From Micromonospora musae (lineage in GTDB: Bacteria > Actinomycetota > Actinomycetes > Mycobacteriales > Micromonosporaceae): a stretch of DNA of 64,000 nt. How positions within the stretch are numbered: the first letter of the stretch is position 1; every line of letters begins with the position of its first letter. This document shows, one piece after another, positions 1 through 9,034 of this stretch. The translations under genes and the position numbers were made by a program. The stretch spans positions 186,001 through 250,000 of the forward strand of contig NZ_RAZT01000009.1 in the NCBI RefSeq assembly GCF_003626635.1, given 5' to 3'. The notes beneath the pieces were generated by a model. That model saw nothing but the letters and a program-made list of their open reading frames with translations, was not told the origin of the DNA and did no database searches.

Positions 1-30
1 ACTGACCGCCGCGCCTGGCTCGCCCGTGAA

Positions 31-65
31 CCCGCCCGGCCACCCGTCGCGGGCGGCCGGGCGGG
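31..65 (-). terminator. Hairpin after the alpha-galactosidase operon
   Basis: Arms CCCGCCCGGCC (31-41) and GGCCGGGCGGG (55-65) form an 11-bp perfect stem with a 13-nt loop, just past the end of the minus-strand operon. There is no T-run, as is usual in such G+C-rich genomes. Its role as terminator is inferred from position. Confidence 0.5.
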
Positions 66-72
66 TGGGTGT

Positions 73-2169
73 TCACTCCTGGTCGAGGACGATCAGCTCG
101 GCGTCGTGGGTCGGGGTCCACTGCACCGGCACCCCGACGGCGCTCAGGTGGCTGCCCGAGTAGCTCCGCTCGTGGTGCCGGTACCGCCCCGCCGGGTCGA
201 GGCCGCGCAGCGGCAGCCGGACCGGGCGCGACGGCAGCTGACCGGGGCCGTCCGACCGGCCGGTGTGCCAGGCCAGCACGACCACCCGCCGCCCGTCGGG
301 GGAGGTGTACTGGACCGCGCAGCGGGCCTGGTCCGGCCCGCCGATCAGGTGCACCTCGCCGTGCGTGACGACCTCCCGGATCTCCTTGTACCGGGAGATC
401 CAGTCGGCGGCCTCGGCGCGCTGCTGCGGCGTCCAGTGCCGGATGTCCGCGCCGATGCCGAGCACCCCGGCCATCGCGAGGACGAACCGGAACGCCAGGG
501 ACCGCGGCCGTGGGTCGAAGATCCCGGGCGCGTCGGTCACCCAGGAGCTCAGCAGGTGCGGGGCGTTGGCGTGCAGGAAACCGTGCTGGATGGCGAGCCG
601 GTCCAGCGGGGCGGTGTTGTCGCTGGGCCAGAAGATGTCGGCCCGGGCGGCCATGGCCAGGTCGGTGCGGGCGCCACCGCCGGCGCAGGACTCGATCAGC
701 ACGTCCGGGTGGTCCCGGCGCAGCCGCTCGTAGATGCGGTGCAGGGCGCTCACGTGCGCGCCGTCGAGGTCCAGTGGCCCGTCCACGCCGGCCCGGCCGG
801 GTTCGGTGCGCGGGCGGTTGAAGTCCCACTTCAGGTACGCGATGTCGTACCGGCGCAGCAGCCCGTCCAGCGTGGAGTGGACGAACTCGGCCACCTCCGG
901 CCGGCCCAGGTCCAGCAGGTACTGGTTGCGGATCGGGGTGAGCGGCCGCCCGTCGACCTGGTAGACCCAGTCGGGGTGCTCGGCGTAGAGCCGCGAGCGC
1001 GGGTTCACGCACTCCGGCTCCACCCAGAGCCCGAAGCGCAGCCCCAGCCCGCGTACCTCGGCGACGAACGCCTCGAAGCCGTCGGGGAACTTGGCCGGGT
1101 CGGGCGTCCAGTCGCCGAGCCCGGCGGTGTCGTCGTCGCGGCCGACGAACCAGCCGTCGTCGACCACGAAGGTCTCCACCCCGAGTTCGGCGGCGATCCG
1201 GGCCAGTTCCAGCTGGCTCTTCGCGTTGACCGCGAAGTAGGTCGCCTCCCACGAGTTGTAGAGCACCGGTCGGGGTACGAGCCGGTCACCGGCGAGCACC
1301 CGCTGGTAGCGGTGCCAGACCCGGGCCAGCCCGTCCAACCCGGCGGTGCTGTACGCCCCGGCGACCTCCGGCAGGGTCAGCGCGCCGCCCGCCGGCAGCT
1401 CCAGCGGCCCGTCCGGCAGCCGGCGTCCGGCCCGGACCCGGGTGAGCCCGCCGGTGTCCCGCTCCGCGGTGATCTCCCACGAGCCGGTCCACGCCACCGC
1501 CACGGCCCAGGCCGGGCCGTCCGGCTCGGCCCGGTCCCGTACCGCGAGCCACGGCACGTGCAGATGCCCCGGTACGCCCTGGCTGCTGCCGATGGTGAAC
1601 GCCCCGTGCTTCAGGTCGACGTGTTCGAGCTGGAACTCCTGCGACCACTGGCCCCACTGGTGGCTGAGCAGCGCGCCGTGCGGGGTGGGTACGCAGAACC
1701 CGCCCGTGCCGACGCGAGCCAGCTGAAGGGGTTCGGTGCCGGTGTTGGTCAGCTCCACCCAGCGCCGGACCACGTCGGTGCCGGCCGCGACGGCGTACCG
1801 CAGCACCGCGCGCAGCCCGGTGACCGGGTCGGCGAAGGTGACCGCGAGAGTGCCGGCGGCCGGGTCGTGTGCCGCCTCGACGAAGTCGAACGCCACCCGT
1901 CGGTGCCCGGTGGTCGTCTCCACCACCAGGTCGGCGCCGGTGAAGGGGCGGTCCGCGTCGGTGGCGTACTCGATCGGGGCGGCGTCCCCGGCGGTGAGGA
2001 ACGGCACCGGCCCGTCGTACGCGACGGGGGAGGGGCCGTCGCCGACCCCGTGCGGCCCCCACGCGCCGAGCTCCAGCCAGCGCCCGTGCGCCGGCACCGT
2101 CACCACGTACTCGGTGTGCGCCCCGCGCAGCGTCCACCGCCGCGCGGCCTCCGTACCGTGCTCGCTCAC
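73..2169 (-). CDS. Alpha-galactosidase, GH36
   Basis: This 698-residue protein has the full length of a cytosolic GH36 alpha-galactosidase, which removes terminal alpha-galactosyl units from sugars such as melibiose or raffinose. The N-terminal beta-supersandwich region is followed by a TIM barrel. The nucleophile is expected at Asp449 in the motif KWDFNR, and the acid/base at Asp517 in WPSDN, after the conserved ESCAGGGARTD stretch. There is no signal peptide, so the substrate must be imported. The GTG start at 2169 has GGAGGAG just upstream. It is the last gene of an operon, 22 bp after the ABC permease gene, so the transporter probably brings in alpha-galactosides for this enzyme. Confidence 0.93.
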   Translation of the reverse strand: MSEHGTEAARRWTLRGAHTEYVVTVPAHGRWLELGAWGPHGVGDGPSPVAYDGPVPFLTAGDAAPIEYATDADRPFTGADLVVETTTGHRRVAFDFVEAAHDPAAGTLAVTFADPVTGLRAVLRYAVAAGTDVVRRWVELTNTGTEPLQLARVGTGGFCVPTPHGALLSHQWGQWSQEFQLEHVDLKHGAFTIGSSQGVPGHLHVPWLAVRDRAEPDGPAWAVAVAWTGSWEITAERDTGGLTRVRAGRRLPDGPLELPAGGALTLPEVAGAYSTAGLDGLARVWHRYQRVLAGDRLVPRPVLYNSWEATYFAVNAKSQLELARIAAELGVETFVVDDGWFVGRDDDTAGLGDWTPDPAKFPDGFEAFVAEVRGLGLRFGLWVEPECVNPRSRLYAEHPDWVYQVDGRPLTPIRNQYLLDLGRPEVAEFVHSTLDGLLRRYDIAYLKWDFNRPRTEPGRAGVDGPLDLDGAHVSALHRIYERLRRDHPDVLIESCAGGGARTDLAMAARADIFWPSDNTAPLDRLAIQHGFLHANAPHLLSSWVTDAPGIFDPRPRSLAFRFVLAMAGVLGIGADIRHWTPQQRAEAADWISRYKEIREVVTHGEVHLIGGPDQARCAVQYTSPDGRRVVVLAWHTGRSDGPGQLPSRPVRLPLRGLDPAGRYRHHERSYSGSHLSAVGVPVQWTPTHDAELIVLDQE

Positions 2170-2191
2170 TTGCTCTCCTCCGTGCAGACGC

Positions 2192-3016
2192 TCACTTGAC
2201 CGCGCCGATCGCCAGGCCGCCGATGAAGTGCCGCTGGAAGCGCAGGAAGACCGCGACGGTCGGCACCGCCGCGATCACCGTGCCGGCGGCGATCACGCTC
2301 CACGAGGAGACGAACTGGCCCTGGAGCGCGAGCAGCGCCGGGGTGACCGGCATCCGATCGTCGGTGCGCAGCACCGTGATGGCCCAGAGCAGGTCGTTGA
2401 AGATCCAGGTGAAGGAGAGCGCCCCGAGGGCGGCCAGCGCCGGTCGGGTCAGCGGCAGCATCACCCGGGCGAAGATCTGCGCGGGGCCCGCGCCGTCGAT
2501 CGTCGCCGCCTCCTGGATCTCACCGGGCAGGTCGCGCATGAAGCCGTGCAGCACGAACGTGTAGAAGCCCAGCCCGAAGCCGACCTGAACGGTGATCAAC
2601 GCCCAGAGGGTGTCGTACAGCCCGGTCAGCTCACTGAACTTCTGCACCGGGATGAGCAGGATCTGTGGTGGCAGCAGGTTGCCGGCGAGCATCAGCAGCA
2701 GGATGGTCCGCCGGCCGGGGATCCGGTAGCGGCTCAACGCGAACGCCGCGACCGCGGCCAGCGCCAGGCTCAGCACCACCGAGGGGACGGTGACCAGCAG
2801 GCTGTTGATCAACGCCCGCAGCTCGCCGCCGTCGACCCACGCCTGCCGGTAGGTGTCGAGGGTGAACGAGTGCGGCAGGCTGCCCACGCCGTTGGCGGCG
2901 ATGTCGTCGAAGGTGCGGGTGGACATCACCACCACCCAGATCACCGGCCCGAGCCAGAGCAGCGAGAGCAGGATCATCCCGGTGTGGAAGGTCCCGGTGC
3001 GGAGCTTGCGGATCAC
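2192..3016 (-). CDS. Carbohydrate ABC transporter permease, MalG type
   Basis: This 274-residue inner-membrane permease has about six hydrophobic helices and the EAA loop (EAATIDGAGPAQIFARVMLPL-like, about residue 165-185) that docks with the ATPase. I take the GTG at 3016, whose GTGA overlaps the stop of the upstream permease by 4 bp, because the protein then begins VIRKLRTG directly before helix 1. The longer open frame upstream is the antisense of real coding sequence. No ATPase is encoded nearby, so a shared MsiK-type ATPase elsewhere in the genome is likely, as is common for actinobacterial CUT1 importers. Confidence 0.9.
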   Translation of the reverse strand: MIRKLRTGTFHTGMILLSLLWLGPVIWVVVMSTRTFDDIAANGVGSLPHSFTLDTYRQAWVDGGELRALINSLLVTVPSVVLSLALAAVAAFALSRYRIPGRRTILLLMLAGNLLPPQILLIPVQKFSELTGLYDTLWALITVQVGFGLGFYTFVLHGFMRDLPGEIQEAATIDGAGPAQIFARVMLPLTRPALAALGALSFTWIFNDLLWAITVLRTDDRMPVTPALLALQGQFVSSWSVIAAGTVIAAVPTVAVFLRFQRHFIGGLAIGAVK

Positions 3017-3957
3017 GCTTCCTCCCGGAATGCGCGGACGAGGTAGCCGAGGATGACGGCGAGCGCGAGCACGAAGATCACCACGGCGATGGCCGACGCG
3101 TACCCGAGCCGCAGGCTCTGGAAGGCGGCCGAGTACATGTAGGTGCTGAGCAGCTCGGAGGAGTGGTACGGCCCGCCCTTGGTCAGCGACCAGACGATGT
3201 CGAACGAGCGCAGCGAGTCGATCACGATGACCGAGAGCACGACCGCGTTGACGCCCTTGAGCTGGGGGACCGTCACGTACCACAGCCGCTGCCAGCCGTT
3301 CGCCCCGTCCATCCGGGCGGCCTCGTGCAGCGCCGGGTCGATCGCCTTGAGGCCGGCGAGGAAGAGCACCATCACGTAGCCGATCTGCCGCCACAGGGCC
3401 GGCAGGATCACCGCGTAGAGGGCGGTCTGCGGATCGGCGAGCCAGGGCCGGATCAGGTGTTCCAGCCCGATCGTGCGCAGGATCTGGTCGGCCACCCCGT
3501 CCGGCTGGTAGAAGACCCGCCAGACCAGGGCGGTCACCACCAGGGAGAAGACCACCGGGGTGAAGAGCGCGGCGCGGTAGAAGCCGACGCCCCGCCGCTC
3601 CTTCTGCAGCAGCAGCGCCATCCCGAAGCCACCGACGACGGAGAGCCCGCCGAAGAGGACCAGCCAGATGACCGTGTTGAGCAGGGCGCCGCGGAACGTG
3701 GCGTCCCCGGCCAGCTCGACGTAGTTGTCGACGCCGATGAACTCGGGTGGCGTCTGGCCGTCCCAGCGGGTCAGCGAGAACCAGAATCCCTGCAGGGCCG
3801 GCCAGAAGACCCAGATGCTCTCGACCGCGAAGGGCACCAGCACGAACGCCACCAGCAGCGGCGACAGTCGGTTCGACCGTCGCCGCCGCCGGGGAGCGCC
3901 GGCCACCGTGGACGCCGTCGTCCCGGGTGTCTCGGCGATTGTGGACACGTTTGTCAC
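3013..3957 (-). CDS. Sugar ABC transporter permease, MalF type
   Basis: This is a 314-residue partner permease of the CUT1 importer. An Arg-rich cytosolic N-terminus (PRRRRRSNR) precedes the first helix, and the EAA motif reads EAARMDGANGWQRL near residue 225. The GTG start at 3957 lies one base after the stop of the substrate-binding protein gene, and the 3' end overlaps the next permease by 4 bp, so the genes are translationally coupled. With the alpha-galactosidase at the operon end, the likely cargo is an alpha-galactoside; specificity cannot be read from the permease itself. Confidence 0.9.
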   Translation of the reverse strand: MTNVSTIAETPGTTASTVAGAPRRRRRSNRLSPLLVAFVLVPFAVESIWVFWPALQGFWFSLTRWDGQTPPEFIGVDNYVELAGDATFRGALLNTVIWLVLFGGLSVVGGFGMALLLQKERRGVGFYRAALFTPVVFSLVVTALVWRVFYQPDGVADQILRTIGLEHLIRPWLADPQTALYAVILPALWRQIGYVMVLFLAGLKAIDPALHEAARMDGANGWQRLWYVTVPQLKGVNAVVLSVIVIDSLRSFDIVWSLTKGGPYHSSELLSTYMYSAAFQSLRLGYASAIAVVIFVLALAVILGYLVRAFREEA

Positions 3958-3958
3958 G

Positions 3959-5254
3959 TCAGCCCTTGAAGACCTTCTCGGCGGACGCCTGCCACTCGCG
4001 GAGGATCGCGTCGATCTGGTCGGGCTTGTCCATGAACTTGGTGAGCGCCGTGTCCGCGGTCGGCTGGAGCGCGTCGCTGGAGTCCCGGTTGAAGAACTGG
4101 GTCAGCTCGGCGGCGCTCTCCAGCATCGCCTTGCCCTTGCTCACCAGCGGCGAGTCGGCGGCCTTGGCCTTCGGGTGCACCGGCAGCACGATGCCGGAGC
4201 TGGACTTGACGTACTCCTCCTGCGCCTCGACGGAGGCGAAGTACCTCAGCAGCTCCTTGGTGCCGGCCGGGTTGGCGCTCTTGGCGCTGGCGAAGAAGCC
4301 GTCGGTGGGCGCCTCCTCGGCCACCGGCACCGCCGGGTCGATGATCGGGAAGCGGAAGAAGTCCAGGTCGCCCAGGGCGTCCTTCGGCGCGGCGTCGGCG
4401 AAGAAGGTGCCGATCAGGAACATGCCGGTCTTGCCGGCGAGCAGCGCGGTGGTCGCCTCCTGGAACGGGTACGCCTTGCCCTTCGGGTCGAAGTACGGCA
4501 GGACCTCCCGCCAGCGGGTGAGGACGGCCTTGACCTTCGGGTCGTCGAAGCGCTGCTTGCCGGCGAGCAGTTCGCGGTGGAACGGCGCGCCGTTGATGCG
4601 GATGTTGAGGTAGTCGAACCAGGCCGAGGCGACCCAGGGGGTGTCGCCGAGGCCGATGCCGATCGGCGGGATGCCCTTGCTCTTCAGGGTCTCGCAGACG
4701 GCGAGGAAGTCGGCCCAGGTCTTCGGCTCCTGGACCCCCCACTTGGCGAAGTTGCTCTTGCGGTAGAAGAAGCCCCACCAGTAGTTGGTCATCGGCACGA
4801 AGACCTGCTTGCCGGCGGCGTCGGTGGAGAGGGTCTTCAACGACTGCGGGTACTCACCGAGCCCCTGCCACACGTCGGAGACGTCGAGCAGCAGGCCCTT
4901 GCTGGCGTAGTCGTTGGCGACCGAGCCCGCGTACCAGGTGTAGAGGTCCGGCGGGTTGGCCGACGTCAGGTAGGTCGGCAGCTGGGTGCGGAAGGTCTCC
5001 GAGGCGATCGTGTTGACCGACGCGGTGCCCTTGCCCAGCTTGTTGAAGTTCTCGGCGAGCTTCTCGATCGCCGTCTTGGCCTGCGGCGAGGAGAGGTTGG
5101 ACTGGATGGTCACAGCGCCGGAGCCGCCGCTCTTCGCCGGTCCGCTGGCGGAGCTGGCGCAGGCGCTCAGCAACGAGCCGGCGCCGAGCGCGCCCAGGCC
5201 CGCGAGCCCGAGGTTGCCGAGGAATCGGCGGCGACCGGGATCGAAGTCGGTCAC
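3959..5254 (-). CDS. Extracellular sugar-binding lipoprotein
   Basis: This is a type 1 (MalE/UgpB-like) substrate-binding lipoprotein of about 431 residues that delivers sugar to the two permeases downstream. The N-terminus carries a Tat-like motif (GRRRFLG) followed by a hydrophobic stretch and a lipobox, LLSAC, so it is probably exported folded and lipid-anchored. I choose the GTG at 5254 because AGGAAGGGA lies 7-8 bases upstream; an ATG at 5278 would add eight residues. It is the first gene of the transporter/alpha-galactosidase operon and faces a 140-bp divergent regulatory region. Confidence 0.9.
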   Translation of the reverse strand: MTDFDPGRRRFLGNLGLAGLGALGAGSLLSACASSASGPAKSGGSGAVTIQSNLSSPQAKTAIEKLAENFNKLGKGTASVNTIASETFRTQLPTYLTSANPPDLYTWYAGSVANDYASKGLLLDVSDVWQGLGEYPQSLKTLSTDAAGKQVFVPMTNYWWGFFYRKSNFAKWGVQEPKTWADFLAVCETLKSKGIPPIGIGLGDTPWVASAWFDYLNIRINGAPFHRELLAGKQRFDDPKVKAVLTRWREVLPYFDPKGKAYPFQEATTALLAGKTGMFLIGTFFADAAPKDALGDLDFFRFPIIDPAVPVAEEAPTDGFFASAKSANPAGTKELLRYFASVEAQEEYVKSSSGIVLPVHPKAKAADSPLVSKGKAMLESAAELTQFFNRDSSDALQPTADTALTKFMDKPDQIDAILREWQASAEKVFKG

Positions 5255-5278
5255 AGGTGGTCCCTTCCTCATCGACAC

Positions 5279-5398
5279 GGTGCGACGCGGCGCTCGGTGT
5301 CGGTCTCGTTAATGGTGTGACCAGAAGGTTGCATCCGGGGTACTCTCACTGTCAAGATGTATTCGTAATTAATGGTTAAACGGTGCCTGGGGTGATCG
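5279..5398. promoter_or_regulatory. Divergent control region with paired TTAATGGT sites
   Basis: This short A+T-rich gap separates the importer/galactosidase operon from the SDR-GntR-dgoD operon. The octamer TTAATGGT occurs twice in the same orientation (5309-5316 and 5369-5376), exactly 60 bp apart, one copy near each gene start. That spacing and placement suggest operator sites, most simply for the GntR/FCD regulator encoded at 6130-6906. This is inference from position; no binding motif of a known relative was matched. Confidence 0.4.
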
Positions 5399-6157
5399 AT
5401 GGATCCGGTCGTACGCCGATTGGACGGCAAGACAGCGGTGGTCACCGGCGCCTACGGCGGGATCGGCGCGGCCACGGCACGTCGCCTCGCCGCGGAGGGG
5501 GCCCGCGTCGCCCTGCTCGACGTCCGCGACCCCGCCCCGGCGACCGAGGCGCTGACCGCCGCCGGTGGCCAGGGGCTGTCCATCGTGGCCGACGTCTCCG
5601 ACGAGGCGTCCTGGGCCGCCGCGATCGACCGGGTGCGCGCCGAGCTCGGCCCGGTCGACATCCTGGTCAGCAACGCCTCCACCGTCGAGATCGCCCCCGC
5701 GCACCGCACCAGCCGGGCATCCTGGGACCACCAGCTCGGCGTCAACCTCACCGCCGCCTTCCTCGGCGTCCGGGCCTGCCTCGACGACCTCGTCGACCGC
5801 GCCGGCGCAGTCGTGCTGATCTCCTCGGTGCACGCCCTGATCGGGCTGCCCGGCCGGCCCGCCTACGCGGCGGCGAAGGGCGCCCTGGTCGCCCTCGGCC
5901 GGCAGCTCGCCGTCGAGTACGGCCCCCACGTACGGGTCAACAGCGTGCTGCCGGGCCCGATCCTCACCGGCGCCTGGGACGGCATCGGGGAGGAGGACCG
6001 TCGACGCAGCGTCGCGGAGACGGTCGCCAAGCGATTCGGAGCGCCGGAGGAGGTCGCCGCCGTGGTCGCCTTCCTCGCCTCGCCGGACGCCGCCTTCGTC
6101 ACCGGCACGAGCCTGGTGGTGGACGGTGGATGGACCGCGATGAAAGCCTCGGCCTGA
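5399..6157 (+). CDS. SDR family NAD(P)-dependent dehydrogenase
   Basis: This is a classical short-chain dehydrogenase of 252 residues. It has the cofactor-binding TGAYGGIG at 16-23, the catalytic serines ISS (142-143) and YAAAK with Tyr156 and Lys160, and it ends in the usual VVDGGW region. The first step of oxidative galactose breakdown is a sugar 1-dehydrogenase, and several such enzymes are SDRs, so galactose (or galactoside) dehydrogenase is a plausible role here. The sequence alone does not fix the substrate. It is the first gene of the rightward operon and overlaps the following GntR start by 28 bp. Confidence 0.88.
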   Translation: MDPVVRRLDGKTAVVTGAYGGIGAATARRLAAEGARVALLDVRDPAPATEALTAAGGQGLSIVADVSDEASWAAAIDRVRAELGPVDILVSNASTVEIAPAHRTSRASWDHQLGVNLTAAFLGVRACLDDLVDRAGAVVLISSVHALIGLPGRPAYAAAKGALVALGRQLAVEYGPHVRVNSVLPGPILTGAWDGIGEEDRRRSVAETVAKRFGAPEEVAAVVAFLASPDAAFVTGTSLVVDGGWTAMKASA

Positions 6158-6906
6158 CAGATCGAGACCGACGAGCGAAGAAGGCGCGAAGAGCATTGGC
6201 ACAGTACGCAGGCCGTGGTGTCCATGGACACACCGTCGAGGTGATCGCCCGGCGCATCCTCACCGGGGAGATCGCCGAAGGCGACACCTTGAACCTCGCC
6301 GCGCTCCAGGAGGAGCTGGACGTCAGTCTCACCGCCCTCCGCGAGGCGCTCAAGGTCCTCACCGCGAAGGGCATAGTGGACGCCCGGCAGAAACGCGGCA
6401 CCTTCGTCCGGCCCCGCGCCGACTGGAACCTGCTCGACGGTGACGTGATCCGCTGGCAGTTCGCCGACGGGGCCGATCCGCTCCTCATCGACCAGCTGCA
6501 CGAGGTCCGCTCGATCATCGAGCCGGCCGCGGCGCGGCTGGCCGCCTCCCGGGCCAGCGCCGAGGACGTGGCGGCGCTCGACGCGGCGCTGGACGCGATG
6601 TCCGACGCGCGGGGCCGGCCGGCGGCCGCCGTCGCCGCCGACCTCGCGTTCCACCGGGGCCTGCTCGCCGCCACCCACAACGAGCTGCTGGTCCGGATGG
6701 AAGTGGTGATGAAGACCGGGCTCGCCGAGCGCGACCGGCTGGTGCACGGCCGCGACAGCGACGACGATCCCGTCCCCAGCCACCGCGCCGTGGTCGACGC
6801 GATCCGCGCCGGCGACGACCGCGCCGCCGAGGCGGCGATGTGTGAACTGCTCGCCAAGGCCGTGCGGGACGTCGAGAAGCTGCGCGGACCAGACGGCGAC
6901 CGGTGA
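6130..6906 (+). CDS. GntR-family regulator, FCD (FadR) type
   Basis: This is a one-domain-pair regulator of about 258 residues. It has an N-terminal winged helix (VIARRILTGEI to GTFVRPR, about 35-95) and a C-terminal all-helical FCD ligand domain with the metal-binding Asp and His positions of that fold (FHRGLL, and SHRAVVDAI near the end). FCD members near dgoD-type genes commonly repress sugar-acid operons until the acid or lactone binds. The ATG at 6130 lies inside the SDR gene; a TTG at 6195 is an alternative start giving a shorter N-terminus. It probably acts on the 5279-5398 control region. Confidence 0.88.
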   Translation: MDRDESLGLTDRDRRAKKARRALAQYAGRGVHGHTVEVIARRILTGEIAEGDTLNLAALQEELDVSLTALREALKVLTAKGIVDARQKRGTFVRPRADWNLLDGDVIRWQFADGADPLLIDQLHEVRSIIEPAAARLAASRASAEDVAALDAALDAMSDARGRPAAAVAADLAFHRGLLAATHNELLVRMEVVMKTGLAERDRLVHGRDSDDDPVPSHRAVVDAIRAGDDRAAEAAMCELLAKAVRDVEKLRGPDGDR

Positions 6907-6971
6907 GTACGACCAGTGAGTGCGACCAGTGAGCTTGCGAGCCCCGCGGTCACGAACGAAGGGGTAACGCA

Positions 6972-8117
6972 GTGAAGATCGAACGGATCGAGACCTTCCT
7001 GGTCGCGCCGCGGTGGTTGTTCTGCCGGGTGGAGACCGACACCGGTCTGGTCGGCTGGGGCGAGCCGGTGGTGGAGGGACGGGCCGAAGTGGTCCGCGCC
7101 GCGGTCGAGGTGCTCGCCGAGTACCTCGTCGGGGAGGACCCGCTCCGCGTGGAGCAGCACTGGCAGGTGCTGACCAAGGGCGGCTTCTACCGCGGCGGCC
7201 CGGTCCTCTCCAGCGCCGTCGCCGGCCTGGACCAGGCGCTGTGGGACATCACCGGGCGGGCGTACGGCGTTCCGGTGCACGCCCTGCTCGGCGGGCCGGT
7301 CCGGGACCGGGTGCGCATCTACTCCTGGATCGGCGGGGACGAACCCGCCGAGATCGCCGACGCCGCCGCCGAGCAGATGGCCGCCGGACTGACCGGGCTC
7401 AAGATGAACGCCTGCGGCCAGCTCTCCCCGATCCCCACCCCGGCGGAGATCGACGAGGTCGTCGGCCGGGTCGCCGCCGCCCGGGCGGTGCTCGGCGACG
7501 AACGCGACATCGCGCTGGACTTCCACGGCCGCGCCGGGCTCGCCGCGGTGCGCCGCATCCTCCCCGAGCTGGCGCCGCTGCGGCCGTTCTTCGTCGAGGA
7601 GCCGCTGCTCCCGGATCAGGCCCACCACCTGCGTGACGTGGTCGCCAGCTCGCCGGTGCCGGTCGCCACCGGCGAACGCCTCTACTCACGGACGGAGTTC
7701 CTCACCCCGCTGCAGGCCGGGGTGTCGGTGGTGCAGCCCGACCTGTCGCACGCGGGTGGCATCTCCGAGGTACGGCGGATCGCGGCGCTCGCGGAGACGT
7801 ACGGCGCCCTGCTCGCGCCGCACTGCCCGCTCGGCCCGATCGCGCTCGCGGCCAGCCTCCAGGTGGCCTTCGCGACGCCGAACTTCCTCATCCAGGAGCA
7901 GAGCATCGGCATCCACTACAACGGCGGCTCGGAGCTGCTGGACTACCTGATCGACCCGGAGCCGTTCCGGTTCACCGACGGGCACATCGTCCGGTTCGAC
8001 GGGCCCGGCCTCGGCATCACCATCGACGAGGCGGCGGTGCGGCGGGCCGCGAAGAGCCCGCACGCCTGGCGCAACCCGGTCTGGCGCCACCCGGACGGGT
8101 CGTTCGCCGAATGGTGA
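6972..8117 (+). CDS. dgoD: D-galactonate dehydratase
   Basis: This enolase-superfamily (mandelate-racemase group) enzyme turns D-galactonate into 2-keto-3-deoxygalactonate. It is 381 residues, collinear with E. coli DgoD as I recall it. The metal ligands Asp183, Glu209 and Glu235 and the bases His185 (LDFHGR) and His284 (APHCPLGP) are all present. The C-terminus WRNPVWRHPDGSFAEW is also the DgoD ending. Its ATGGTGA overlap with the next gene implies coupled translation. This is the most diagnostic gene of the cluster and fixes the pathway as oxidation of galactose or a close aldonate. Confidence 0.93.
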   Translation: MKIERIETFLVAPRWLFCRVETDTGLVGWGEPVVEGRAEVVRAAVEVLAEYLVGEDPLRVEQHWQVLTKGGFYRGGPVLSSAVAGLDQALWDITGRAYGVPVHALLGGPVRDRVRIYSWIGGDEPAEIADAAAEQMAAGLTGLKMNACGQLSPIPTPAEIDEVVGRVAAARAVLGDERDIALDFHGRAGLAAVRRILPELAPLRPFFVEEPLLPDQAHHLRDVVASSPVPVATGERLYSRTEFLTPLQAGVSVVQPDLSHAGGISEVRRIAALAETYGALLAPHCPLGPIALAASLQVAFATPNFLIQEQSIGIHYNGGSELLDYLIDPEPFRFTDGHIVRFDGPGLGITIDEAAVRRAAKSPHAWRNPVWRHPDGSFAEW

Positions 8118-9034
8118 CGCCCACCGGGGCGCGGCCGCACGAGCCGGCCGGCCCGCGCCCGCAGCCGGCGCCCACCGCCGGGACCGGGCCTGATCCGGAG
8201 TGGCCGGTGCCGCTGCGCGCCGAGGTCGATCTCGCGCTGGGTGGACGCTGGACCAGCCTGCGCGGTGGCGGGCGGGAGTGGCTCTGGCTGGGTCCCGAAC
8301 TAGGCCGGGAGGGGGTCTCGCCGGGCGCGGCCTTCGTGGACGCGGGCGGGCTGGAGGAGTGTCTGCCCACGGTGCGGGGCTGTCCCGACCACGGTGACGT
8401 CTGGTCCCGCCCCTGGCAGGAGACGGGCCCCGGTGCCGCGGCCGTCGACTGCCCGCAGTTCACCCTCACCCGCCGCCTCGCCGAGCGCTCCGGCGTGATC
8501 GTGGTCGACTACCGGCTCGCCGCCGACCCCGGGTACCGCTTCCTCTGGGCGGCACACGCCCTGCTCGACCTGTCGCCGGCGGCCCGACTGGAGGCGCCCA
8601 CGGGCACCTCGACGCGGTTGCATCCGGAGGCCGCCGCACTGCTGCCGCCGGAGACCTGGCCGGCCGGACGGCCGTGGCTTCCCGGCGACTGGCCCACGCC
8701 GGCCGGTCTGGCGCTGGACGCCTTCGGCCCGGACGACGGCACCGCCGTCGGCGCGGTGCTGGTGGACTGTCCCCGGGTCCGGGTGGTGGACGCGCCCGAC
8801 GTGCTCACCTTCGAGCTGGCCTGCGACGGCCAGCCGGTGGGCGTCGGGCTCTGGCGCAACCTGCGGGGCTGGCCCGAGGCGGCCCCCTACCGCAGCCTCG
8901 GCGTGGAGCCGATGCTCGGCGCCGCCTTCGACCTGGCCGACGCCGGGCCGGAGGACGCGGCGCTCGTCCCACCGAGCGGGGAGGTCGCCTGGCGGCTGAC
9001 CGTCTCCGCGCACCGACAGAGAGGTCCCCGGTGA
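8111..9034 (+). CDS. Aldose-1-epimerase-like protein
   Basis: This 307-residue protein has weak resemblance to galactose-mutarotase-fold proteins (the GGLEECLPTVRGCPDHGDVW segment near 78-97, and a beta-rich body). It starts inside the end of dgoD and its stop overlaps the aldolase start by 4 bp, so it belongs to this pathway. A mutarotase would supply the correct galactose anomer to the dehydrogenase. The first 30 residues are Pro-rich and probably disordered. I could not place the epimerase catalytic His/Glu residues with confidence, so the activity remains open. Confidence 0.6.
   Translation: MVTPTGARPHEPAGPRPQPAPTAGTGPDPEWPVPLRAEVDLALGGRWTSLRGGGREWLWLGPELGREGVSPGAAFVDAGGLEECLPTVRGCPDHGDVWSRPWQETGPGAAAVDCPQFTLTRRLAERSGVIVVDYRLAADPGYRFLWAAHALLDLSPAARLEAPTGTSTRLHPEAAALLPPETWPAGRPWLPGDWPTPAGLALDAFGPDDGTAVGAVLVDCPRVRVVDAPDVLTFELACDGQPVGVGLWRNLRGWPEAAPYRSLGVEPMLGAAFDLADAGPEDAALVPPSGEVAWRLTVSAHRQRGPR

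Noticed and set aside
106..2199. Very long open frames antisense to real genes, e.g. 697 codons opposite the alpha-galactosidase
   Set aside because: High third-position G+C opens long frames on the opposite strand. They lack family motifs, and the sense frame has complete catalytic residues.
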